Shown: piece by piece, positions 8,635-20,600 of the stretch | How the letters are laid out: each line of letters opens with the position of its first letter | Position numbering within the stretch: the first letter of the stretch is position 1 | Assembly (NCBI GenBank): GCA_000934455.1 | Contig: KN897859.1 | Coordinates: forward strand, 1 to 29,804 | Direction of reading: 5' to 3' | DNA: 29,804 nt | Origin: Apostichopus parvimensis | Taxonomy: Eukaryota; Echinodermata; Holothuroidea; Aspidochirotida; Stichopodidae | Notes under the pieces: generated by a model | What the model saw: the letters and a program-made list of their open reading frames with translations, nothing else | What the model was told of the DNA's origin: nothing | Databases searched by the model: none | Translations under genes and position numbers: made by a program

Positions 8635-11600
8635 CTAACCGAAAAGGCAACCAAGAAATACCAAAATTATATAAGTTGATGACTAGGGTTAACTTTGGAA
8701 AAGTACATCACAGTATTAACCGAGAGTAAAAGTATAAAAATGATGATTTTCTGTAAAGTAATTACTAGAAATGAAGAAAACAAAAATAATGAAATGTTTT
8801 GATGATACCAAGATTCAGTGAACATGCACTTCAGTCAGCTTCGATATGACCATGTAAACTTGTGAACACAAATACCGTCACTATGTCACTATGTGTTTTT
8901 TACATCCCTATGTGTACCGTCACTACACATAGTCCTACTAAAGCAAGTTTTTTTTACAGTAGTCTTGTTACAAATTGTTACTATCTGATAACAAAAATCC
9001 CACAGAAATGAAATATTTTAGCTTTAATAGTCAACTGACAATGCAAATAATGAGGACAGAGTCATAAAGTAACGGAACAAATTGTCTCCAATTTGCTATA
9101 ATAGTATAGATCTTCAAACCCTTCGCTATGGCTTCCCTTCTCTCTCTCTAGAGGAAACTTTTCAAAAGACTAGACTCATCAAAAGACCATAATTTAGATT
9201 AATTGTGATAACATTTGTTCCAAACAAAGCCCATTGAAGTGTGTCTTACAGTAACTATTCCAATAATCAATTTCTTAATGTGGTTTTCATTTCCATGCAG
9301 TAGTTAATCATATTACCTGTCCAAAAGGAGGTGTGTGTAAGTATTCCTGTTCCATTAGTAATAACACATCAAATTTATGGACACTAAAAGTCTATGGTGA
9401 GCAACTTTAACTTTAGACCCGCGACGCAATTCAAATGACTTTGATAAGAAAAAATGCATAATCTGTACTTTAGCGATAAAAAGGAATATCAAAAGCATTA
9501 AATACAAACACAAAAAGGTAATCAGGTGGATTAAAGCAGCTACCTTTAAGGGAATTAAAGATTATATAAATAAAACGATTTGTATGAATAGCCCTACCTT
9601 GTGGGTGTACTAAGACAAGTGTTGGAACAGAGGTAATACCAAACATATCGGGCACTGATGGAGAATAGACCCTTCTTTCATCACCTTTGAGAAAAAATAA
9701 TAAAACCAGCTGTTAAATGTTACTTTATGAAGCCCTCACTGCATGTAATTTTTACCCTAGATATCACATATCACAAGCAATATTAACTGGTTATAAAGAT
9801 ATTTGTCTATATTGCAGATATATATCAGACATATCAGAAACAAGTAGTACTTCAAAGTGAGTTTTAAAATCAATTTCAATTTCAGGTATAACAGTAGTAC
9901 CTCTGACCATGCTCATGGATTAGCTAAATAGTCTTCTTAGATTATGAAATGCTTGCAAGAATTGTTTACAGGAGGCTGATTTCCAGACTTGAGGTTGGTT
10001 CAGCTTTGCTACACATGTGTCTAATCTAAACTATTTCATAATATTTAACACATTTATGATCCATGTGTAGTTCATCAGAAAATGTAACATACAATAATGC
10101 AAAAAAAAGGAAACATTAAATACAGCGCAAAATAAACACCATATGGGTCTCTAAGTAACCCTATGCATGACCATTCCTCAACAACCCCCTTCCCCAACAA
10201 TTGAGTTTTGAAGGCACAACTCCAAAATAGAAAATTTGTATCATGTCTTCACTGGAAGTGTTTGCTAATTATTATATGGCATGGAAACTAAGAGGAGCAT
10301 GACAAGGCAAGGTGCTAAGGGTGACAACAAGTGTTATCAAAGGGGCTGTCATGTGGTATATTGAAAGGTCATGCCATGATAAGCACATCTCAAGTCATGG
10401 AATTTCAGAGTTGGTATCACACAGCACAGGTCCTATGGGTCAGGCATGATAGAAATTAAGAGTAAATGGGAATAAAGAGGGTGGGGAAGGTATGTATATA
10501 TCATCACTAGATCTTTTACAGAAGGAGCAAATTTCATAGGTGCAAACTTTACTTCCACCAGAAACTTCTTGGCAACAACAAGTATGTCTGACTGCATCGC
10601 TTGTCTTCCACCCTCTCGATAGAATCATCTTAGCAAGATCTGAGTAATGCGGCTCTAGGGGTACCCCGCCGCAGCAACATGCAGCAGAACAGGTCAACCA
10701 CGTGGTACGACCCTTGGCATATTGAACGAAAAACGACATGGCATTCTGAGAGGCCAGGCACCTGCATCGCAGAGGGGCAAAATAATAAAGCAAATTGTCA
10801 ATTCTAGTTTTACTGTTAGTTCCTTGCATATAAAATTGGACAAGTAAGAGAATGGTTTATTTATTCATTCAAGGTGCAATGCAGTGCTAGAATTTGCTGT
10901 GGTCTATCTATTGTGGTGAAACATTGACATAAAGTGCACGCAGAAGCATAAATTAGCATTGAATGAGTTTCAGTATCATTTTAAGTCTCAGAATATGTAA
11001 CACAACATTGATTTGTACTAAACATCTGATGAAAGGTGGCTGGCAAAAGAAAGAATAGGTTTGACTCGACCAAAATGTACAGTGTTTGAGACAGCAACCC
11101 AAACATCGTCCAGGTTCCTGTAGTTGTGTTTTTATAGATAATGAGATGTGTTTAGCTTTCACTCTGCAATTGTCAATATCTGACATATATCGATTAAGAT
11201 GCCTTGAGAGTTACAGTGACTGACTCCTTGTTGCAGTCTACAATTGTTAGTGTGACAATTAATCTCTCATAAATTCCTGAAATTTGAAAACCCTCTTAAT
11301 TGCTGCCAAACCATTTCAAGCATTGGACACGACACTGAAATAAAAAATGAAAAATAAAAAAATGGCAATACACCTTGGTATTATGATATGAAGAAATCTC
11401 ACCAGTGATTCCAAAACAAGATCAAAGTGGGTCTCTTGTTTGAAAGTTTTGTAGGAACTAGAAGGGAAGTAGTCTTATGATAAAGATCGTAGACCATGAC
11501 AGATGGTGGAGGGATGCGACGAGATGACTTTGTGCTTCTGCCGAATCCAACCAGCATCCTCTGGGTTGCAATCTCCTCCTTGTAAGTCTCCAGGTAACTA

Positions 11601-14600
11601 CAACATCCAGCTTTAGGGAATCTGTAAATTGCATTGTAGAATGTGATTTGATATTTATAAAACAGACAGATGCTTAAATAGAACAAATAGTTAGAGAGAG
11701 GAAAACATTTGACATTCAAAACACAAAGAATCTCTCACAGGTGTTGGTTGTTAATAATAACTAGAAGACGATTATACAATACAACACTATAGTGGTAGCA
11801 ATTACACAGGGGAATCATTTTATGGAGAAGCAGTTTTTCTTTTTTGAAATCTCAGTGAATTTGGAAAAGAAGTACATGAATCGTCACCACGAAATAAAGA
11901 AAACATGAAAGTGATATTAATAGTTCTTAATATTCTGATGAAATCTGACAAGAGGTAAACAAAAAATATTAAATTTCTCTAAAAGTTCAATTTAAGAGAA
12001 TGAAGAAGGAAAAAGCTGCTAACAGATGATCATTTTACCAAAATGTACAACAAACTAATATCAGGTAAGAACACATAGACTTGTGTAAGACGGCTATACA
12101 TACCTGCTTCCAGCACTATGAACATTATGCAGACAGCGATGTGTAAATGGAAGGAAGGGAGTGGTGTCTACCAACACCATATCTGAAGGGTCACTGTCAC
12201 CCACTGGGTGGTTGGTAACTGCTACAAGGATTATCCGATGTTTACCATTATATGCACTGAGCTGTAAATGAGGAGTATTAATTAGTAAATAGTATTTATA
12301 CCATCAAAGATAGCTAGAGCTACACCGTTAAATGAGGAATATTAAATTAGTCAATAGTATTTATACCATCAAAGAGAGCTAGAGCTACATGGTTAATGAG
12401 GAGTATTAATTAGTTAATAGTATTTATACCATCAAAGAGAGCTAGAGCTACATGGTTAATGAGGAGTATTAATTAGTTAATAGTATTTATACCATCAAAG
12501 AGAGCTAGACTACATGATTAATGAGGAATACTAATTAGTAAATAGTATTTATACCTTCAAAGAGAGCTATAGCTACATGGTTAATGCCAACTAGTCTTGT
12601 TGATAAACTCCTATGCATAAACCATCAAAAAACATATTATTTTCAGCTACAGCTGGGTTTGTAAATGAGAAAATATTCTTTTTTCAATTTATGATATGAA
12701 CTTTAGATAGGTTGATCCAAGAGGTGTAGCAGGATGTATACAATGGCGTAGCCACTTGGGGACAAAAAAAAATACCATTTTTTAAATTTTATTTTATGTT
12801 TTGTGAAATTTTGTGGAAGTATTTGACAACAAACCAGAATGAATGACATTATAACTAAATGATTTCTACAGACACATATGAAAACAGGGAAGAAAAATAT
12901 ACAATCACACTTTCTTACCCTTAGGGGAAACATTTGACAGTCATACCTTAAAGTATATTTAAAAACTCTTACAAAACTATTCACAACCATCACAGCTTTA
13001 TCCTTACTTTTACCATGATTGTGATTATTCTCTTAAATCATCTTGAAGAGATAAATAATTGATTGAACTTCTGATTCAGATCATGTGAATTTCTTGGTTT
13101 ATAATCATACATGGGATAATGATTGTATCTAACAGTAAAGGTACAGTATTTGCCACAGTTTTCTGGCCGATAAATTTCTCTCCAATGTTCACCTCATGCA
13201 TACTAGTCTTCATACACCAGTGCACACACAGGCCCTTTCAGTCTAGTTTTATGAGACCACACAAAATGTGGTAACATCACAACACACACAAAAGTCCTGG
13301 CAGCGCAACTATGATCTCATATTAAGTGTAAGTTAATCCATCTTACTACCGATACTTGTGTCAAACAATTTTGGCCTGTATTTTATAAAAGTTAAGTATC
13401 AAAAGAAAAGCATTCCATACTTGTATGGTTGTATCAGTAACATGAGAATGTAGAACAAGCCCATGAGGTTTGTCGTTGACCAGGATTCTATAACCAGAGA
13501 TGGTTGCATCCCCATCATCTTTGGTAAGATCCCAGGAGAGATGGACAGAGACTGTCCCTGAATAAAGAGAAACATGTAGAAGATTATTAGTAGCATTAAA
13601 ACTTCAAATATCTGCCTCTGAAAGGATTAGCAAAAGATGATGATGATATACTCATCTAGAGGTGAATGACTAGGTTAATCATGGGAGGTGTCATGTACCT
13701 GTCTGTGTGTCTGTCTGCATGTCTGTCTGTGTGTCTGTCTGTGTGTCTGTCTGTCTATCTATCTATCTATTGATCAGGATGATTGTAAGAATAAAGTTAA
13801 TTTTGTTATGTTATAGATTGTTAGAAGCCACTTCAATCGGTCCAAGCAGGTTGTATTGTTATGGAACTTTCATATTTTCACAAATGACACTTGAAACAGT
13901 TGATGCTCATCAATCAAAGTGGCTGGACTATAAAGACTAGTACAAATACCATTTCAGTCAGTTCCCTCAAAAGCAACACATTCTCTGGGAGAAAAGAAGA
14001 GACTGTTATTGCCTCAACAACATGTTTACAATGTATACACCTTTGTCATGGGCAAATGAGTTGGGATGTTATCCTTCGGTACTCAAGTGTTTGGGTTGAT
14101 TAATTAAAATTTTAATCCAATAATGGATGGATATTATTTAACATGTAGGTCTGCAGTGAGGAGCCAATGTCATCACCAAGTCAGTCTTAAAGAAACACTT
14201 CAGAGATAAAGAATATTTTAAAGGTAAAATCTGAAACTTGGAATTACCTGAGAGAAACATTTTGCTATAGCACAGAACTATTCTTTCTCTGTTGCATAAC
14301 GGACATTTCATAACAGAAATTCTGCTGAGAGGCACCCTTAAATGTTCCATCTAACTAAATATTTGGTCAACCAACTCAACTTTACAGCCCTTTGGAGGGT
14401 GCAGGCACAAGAAAGACACCACATGAAAAAGAAATGATGTTCACTCTGTCAAGAAGGGAAGGAACTTGAAAATATCTTTTCACAGATTCTCCAAACCACA
14501 ACAGCAGTTTAGTATCAGACAATACTGATTTGAAATGGCTTTACCTGTGTGCTCAGCGATTCTCTCCAGACAATTCCTCAGTTTGCTCTCAACCACCGTG

Positions 14601-17600
14601 AGGGAGGCAAAGTGGGACAACCTCTGTAACAAAAGAAGACAAAATAACATCATGGATAAAAATATTATTTAAACGTATATAAATAGATAAATGAATATAG
14701 AATATAGAAGAGCCAGGGACTGTATTTACTAACACAAGATATAAAAAAATATATGAAGAATTAGGAGAATTGTTAATGTTAAGTTGTAGAACTACATGGT
14801 ATATCAATAATAAACTATAAATCTATACAAATCAGTTTTATCCGGATAAATGCCAAGTACATATAATGGTACAATTGTTATAATAATAGAAAATTATGCC
14901 ATTTTTGCTGCAAAATGAATGAAAACGATATGCTACAAATGAAAAGAGTAGATTAAACAATTGCAGAAAATTCAATGACTTTAAATGGTTGAGAAGTTGC
15001 TTAGTTTCTGTAATGATGACTAAATCAGATTAGGATCGAAAACTTGTGATACTTGAAGAAGAAAAACGTGTAACTTTGATGACAAAGCTGAACAGTGTAA
15101 AACATCACTTTACAGATTTGATGAGCAATGACTCCTTATTTTATGAGCTGGACAAAAATTCCTACAGAGTCATCACTATTACATGCCATCTTTATTTTAC
15201 AATTTTTTTTTTATATTAATTAATTTTTCTTGAGCAACATTTACAACTTTTTCGACTTTCATTATGCTGTTAAGGGATTTTGTTTGGTATTGCATTACAA
15301 CAAGTAATACCTTTTTCAAAGAACTGTCACCCAAGGTAGAGCCTGGGCACAAAAGACCCCCAAAATAGAATTATTCCACTATCGACCCCTGTCCACATCT
15401 GTGATCAAGACATTGTTATGTCAAGTATCACAAAGTCTCTTTGAATGCCGGGAACAGATACTGGACAAGATCTTTGTTTAAAGGCTGAGAAAAAATCTAC
15501 ACTGTGTGCTGTGTATCTTGAAAGAAAAGATACTCATTTAAGAATTCAACCTGGTTAGCCCTCGCTTGGTTTATACCCACAAAAAAATTCCAAGTTTCCG
15601 GGTATCACGTGATCTACGAAGACACCAAAACTGTTTTCTTTATCTTAGCTAATGAAGCAGCTGCGGCAGGAATAGACTTTCACAACAGAGCTCAAGGTTT
15701 TAAGATAAGGAAGACAGCTTTGTTGACTTCATACATCACATGATACCCAGAAAATTGTCGTTTGTCTTTTGGGTATCAATCAAGTGAGGGCTAACCAGGC
15801 TGAACTCCTAATGACACAAGATCCTAGCCGAAAGGGACACAACACAAAAAACATAAAGAAATTGATCAAAATCAAGTCAACTAACTGCTTTAAACTACAC
15901 CAAGGAAGTGTTCAAATTTACTTCTTTTTGGCTACAAATTAATTACTTATCAACATTTCCATCACGTTGAGTACATTCAAAGAAACATTGTGTACCACTG
16001 ATTCCCCAACATCAGAGCATTTATTATTTTAATCTGTGACATTCTTGCTGAGCTATTCGGTAAGATTTGACATGTGATACATCTTTGATTACAGGCTGTT
16101 TGTAATGGAGCTAATAAAATTCATTTGATGGTAACATTCCTTTACCATTTTCTCCAGTAATAGTTACCTTTCTAGCTAGTATTTCATCTTTGATTTGATG
16201 GTGAAGGCTGACATCCAGGTGATTATCAATATCATACAATGACTGAAGAATCCTAAGGATATATAAGGTAAATGAGTGTAAAATGAACAAGCAGAAGAGA
16301 GATTAGCATGTGATTAATATGCATGAGTTACTAATTTGCACAAATAGGAGAGGAAATAATGGTATGAGTTAAATAATGATGATGGATTGGCTAAAGAAAT
16401 TTAGATTGAAAAAAAAAGAATGAATGACCAAGATGAAAAACGGTCATCACTTTATTTCCCTTTCTGCTGTTTGAAAGAAACTGCCTAACGATGACAAACA
16501 GTATTTTCAATTTGAGCTATTTTTATGTAAAATGTATCAATGAAGAAGGTCAGCTGAGCAACGAGTGAACACCAAAATTAACAATCATATCGAGATTAAT
16601 TTTGATAAGCTTTTGTCTGACATTGCTTGTTCCAAATTTGGGGGCTATGGAGATGAGATTTTTACTTTACTTTGAAGAAGAGATCAACTTGCGACGACAA
16701 ACTTTAGGAGCTCAGTCTACAGACATGAGACTTTAAGATCTCACCTATCCTGGCTGTTAATCAGTTGGCAGGCTTCCGTGTCCAGCTGCTTCCTCTCAAC
16801 CAATGTCGGAACCGAGCATCTCAAGGTGGGGGTCAAAGGTCGTCGTGCAACCTCTGCAACCAACCCCCTAGATCTAATCGGTCTATCTAAGCCTTTCAGA
16901 TAGATATCGAGGTAAAGCAGATGTTTGGTGCGGGGGGCAAGACTTGTGAACTCTACAGACTGGCAGTGAGGATTCAGGAACGGTGTGGCTTTGTTAAGAG
17001 ATGGATTCTTTGCCTCTGGAAGAGTCGAATCTGCGGTATCTGGAGCACAATGATCTACCATGCAGAGTAACTACAAACAAAAATCCAAAATTGAGAGAAA
17101 CATGGATGAATTTACTTAAGCAGCATACAAGGTTTTATCTCCTATCAAGTATCAAACTGTACATAGTGAAACGAGGGCATATTCTATGCAAAGATATTTT
17201 GCAAGAAAAAGAAAAATTCAGGGCTTCATTCATCTTCACATATCACTCTTAAAAGATGCAAGTTCAACAATATTGCATCAAACAAAACCTACTATAGTGC
17301 ACTTTATGGACGGTAGGGAGATTTAATTTGGTTGAAATAGCTTAGGCATTCAACAACCATATCTGGAGTTATTAAGACATGGTTTTCAACTGAAAGCAAA
17401 CAATATTTTTCTCTTCCACGATAAAAGTGGCACATTTCTGCCATCAGAATAACCCTTTAACATTTAGCATTGTTTGATTAGTTAATTTTACCTTCAGTTT
17501 TGAAACAATAGCTCCACCTGTAGTGACAGGCTCCTCCCATTTGACTCCAATGGAATTAACCTTGGATGTTGGTGCCCTCTGGAGGTCAGGGGTCACAACC

Positions 17601-20600
17601 CCTGGCCACATGATTGATACTGGGTCAGATTCTTTACTGCAAAATTCTTGGATACAGCATAAGGCCTGAAGATAGAAAATTACAGGGAAAAAACAGAACA
17701 ATGTTGTCTTGAATTATCAATGAAAGGGATAATGACTACATTGATGCTTTTAACATTTTATAAATTAGCAGACTTCACCCTAAATCCTACGGAAGATGGG
17801 TTGCTTTGTTAAAGCAGTGGTAGCAGAAGTAATTGAGTAGACATGCAGTACGTCACATCAAAAGGATGATAAGTTTAATAGGTAGTGAGCAACCCATCTT
17901 TAAAACGTATTATATGGTCTTAATTTGAAATTGTTATCAATCACATAAAATTTCAATGTAAAATGAAAATCACGTACACGCAGCCTTCACACAAAAAAAG
18001 TGAAATGAATCTACCATATGAATTCTGAATTCAGATACTTTCATAGTTCATACCTTTAATATAAATGTATACTTTTGACACATTTTCCCATTCCTGAGAG
18101 TGTAAGAGAGAGTATCGACCGGAAGGTTCAGCCTCTCCCGTTGGTTTATCATCTCCTGGTTTATTGTCAGTAAATATCCCTTGAGTCTGGCTGCACCAAA
18201 CTGCTCAGGCTTCTGCCAAGTTACGGTGCATCCTTCAAAATTAGATTCCCTGTCAGAGGAAGAATAAGGAACGGTGAAGTGAAATATTCGTCTCTTCTTT
18301 ATTTGGACTTTCCGGATGGTCGACAAGACCAAATCGATGAAAAGGGTCATTGTTCTAGGGCTGCAAAACTCTGAAAAGTTTGAGCCTCAACTCAACCTTG
18401 GTCTCCAGCCACATCTCTCCCATCACTCTCTTTTCGTCCTGTTTTTTTTATTCTCATAGGATAAGTAGTATTTGGTTCTCTTTAATGTTTCACATTTTAT
18501 TGTTTTGCTTGAATCTGAGTTAGTGAGTTTTAATTTTCTTTGCTTGATATTAGAATATTCTATTTTGTTTTTACAAGAATATTTAAACATACAATTAATC
18601 CTAATGAAATCTACCTGGTTACAATGACAAACTGTAAATGTTGTTATCTCATGAAACTATTTATGGTTATAGTGGCTGCTTTATATCATTTCTGCAGAGC
18701 TGAAGTATTTATCCAGGATAATTAATGTCTCCATCACAAAAGCTCACCACACAAGCCAGACAATGGTTTGGGGAAAAATCAATGGGCCATTTGCTTATCA
18801 GTTAAAACCATTTTGTGTCATTCAGGTACATACCAAACCCTTAAATTGTTATACAGTTGAACAACTTGGTAGCAAGAACCACAGCTTCAAAATGATTGGA
18901 TAATTTCAAACCAACTATGAGCATCTCGTAACTGCAGCGCAGCTCACAAAAATACATACAAGCCATAGTTAAGTTCTCATTTCAAGAAATGTACTTTAAA
19001 AGTAAGACATGGGTGCACAAAACACTAGGAATTATAGTAAATTACGAAATAGTGACATTTCTTCAGAGATATTTTAACAAGACTGAAGAGCATAAAATAG
19101 AAGATAATATCTCACTGAATAACGATAACTGGTGTTTCTATAGGAGCACTGGTTTGAACAGTCAGCTGTTGAGAGCGGCATATTGTATCTCCTTGTCGAT
19201 TGAGTCCATAAATCACTAGAAAAATGGATGTTCCTGCTACACAGTTCCTGATAGTAAATTGTGATGCATCTCCTTTAAGAAGAACATCAAGTTCCTGACA
19301 CAGCAAAGAGAGAACTAAAGCATTAAAAGTTGCTAAGTTGTGGATTCACAATGTCTTCACTTTCTTAAAATACAAAATCATCATTACCCTGTTATGAACA
19401 ACATGACTTTGATATCAGATGGCATAACTGGATATCTTTATTTGAAGTTTAATGATTTATTTGTTGTTATTGATAATGTTGACTAATGATCATAACGTAT
19501 ATGTTTTTATGAATTGTACATTGTTTGGACTCTTGATGGAATAAAAAAAAAATAAAAAAAATAAAAAAAAAATATATAAAAAAAAAGATGGCACAGACTT
19601 TCTCAAAAAAAAAAGATTACCTTGTTATCTGTGCACACATAGACAACACATAGATGATACAAAGTAAAGTTAAATGTCCCCAAATCTCATCACAAGAAAA
19701 TGCATTTATCTTATACTAAACAGTCATCAACACTGACCCCCTACCCACCCCCCTCCACATGCATTAGAATATCAAATAATCATCCAAACTTCAACAGACA
19801 TTTTTCTGTCACCCTCAAATCATTTTCCTTGTCAAGGTGTAAATCTTATTCTAAGTTTAACACTCCTCACTTAATCTCTGATGAAGGTTTTGTGGTTGAG
19901 AACCTCCTGGGATACTTTTTTTGCAACTATGTTTAGCATGCTCACATAAGTCACATTGAGTGACATACTGATGGAATGAAGTGCAACATAATTGTCTGTT
20001 ACTGGGAGACTTTGACATGTCAAGTGATTTATTGAATACAAATCCTTGTGTACATATACATACCTTTGGTTTGGCAACACTACTCCAGGAGACTTTGAAC
20101 TGATACACATCTGAAGAGCTTCCTGAAGGAAAGAAATGTAATTGAGTTATGTTTTAATTATTAATAATTAAATTAAATTATTCATAATTATGAAGCAGAA
20201 AAGTATGATCACATTAGTGTTTACTTTAATTTCTCTGCCTTGTTTTGTTTGTAGTTTTACTTTTTGTTTGAAATCCTTTGGCATAATCCCAAAAGACCAC
20301 AGGTAATAAACCTACATCTTAAGAAATGAAAATAACTTAGCTGATATGAAATACTCAATAACTTACTATAAGATTGGATTTACAACTTTAGTTATTGTAT
20401 ATAAAACAAAGTCTCATGTAACCACAGTTACATCTCAGCAAACTTTTAACAATCTGTTGACCTTTGCATACTTTCCAACTGCACCAAAGTAACAACATGC
20501 TTTCAATTTATGGATCACACCCTCACCCTTCCCCCTGCCCCCCCCCCAAAAAACAGAATTAAAACTCAAGAACATTGGACTATTGTTAATCAATAACACC

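Noticed and set aside
9317..9346. 30-nt micro-exon (GILTHTSFWT) between exons 23 and 24
   Set aside because: Phases would fit and a TACTAAT branch-like motif is present, but joining exon 23 directly to exon 24 gives a better thioredoxin strand (HPQGYLVW), and the acceptor lacks a pyrimidine tract.
11025..11117. Possible extra exon reading NLDDVWVAVSNTVHFGR between exons 21 and 22
   Set aside because: It would separate FWNHW from CLAS and destroy the active-site motif, and its only nearby donor (GTTTAG) is poor.
10953..11186. 77-residue Cys-rich open frame on the - strand
   Set aside because: It lies within the intron before exon 22. The acceptor at its start would create a TGA with the incoming phase, and no domain pattern is visible.
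20150..20195. AT-rich hairpin (TTAATTATTAATAATTAA...)
   Set aside because: Low-complexity AT sequence next to exon 12; such hairpins are expected by composition here.
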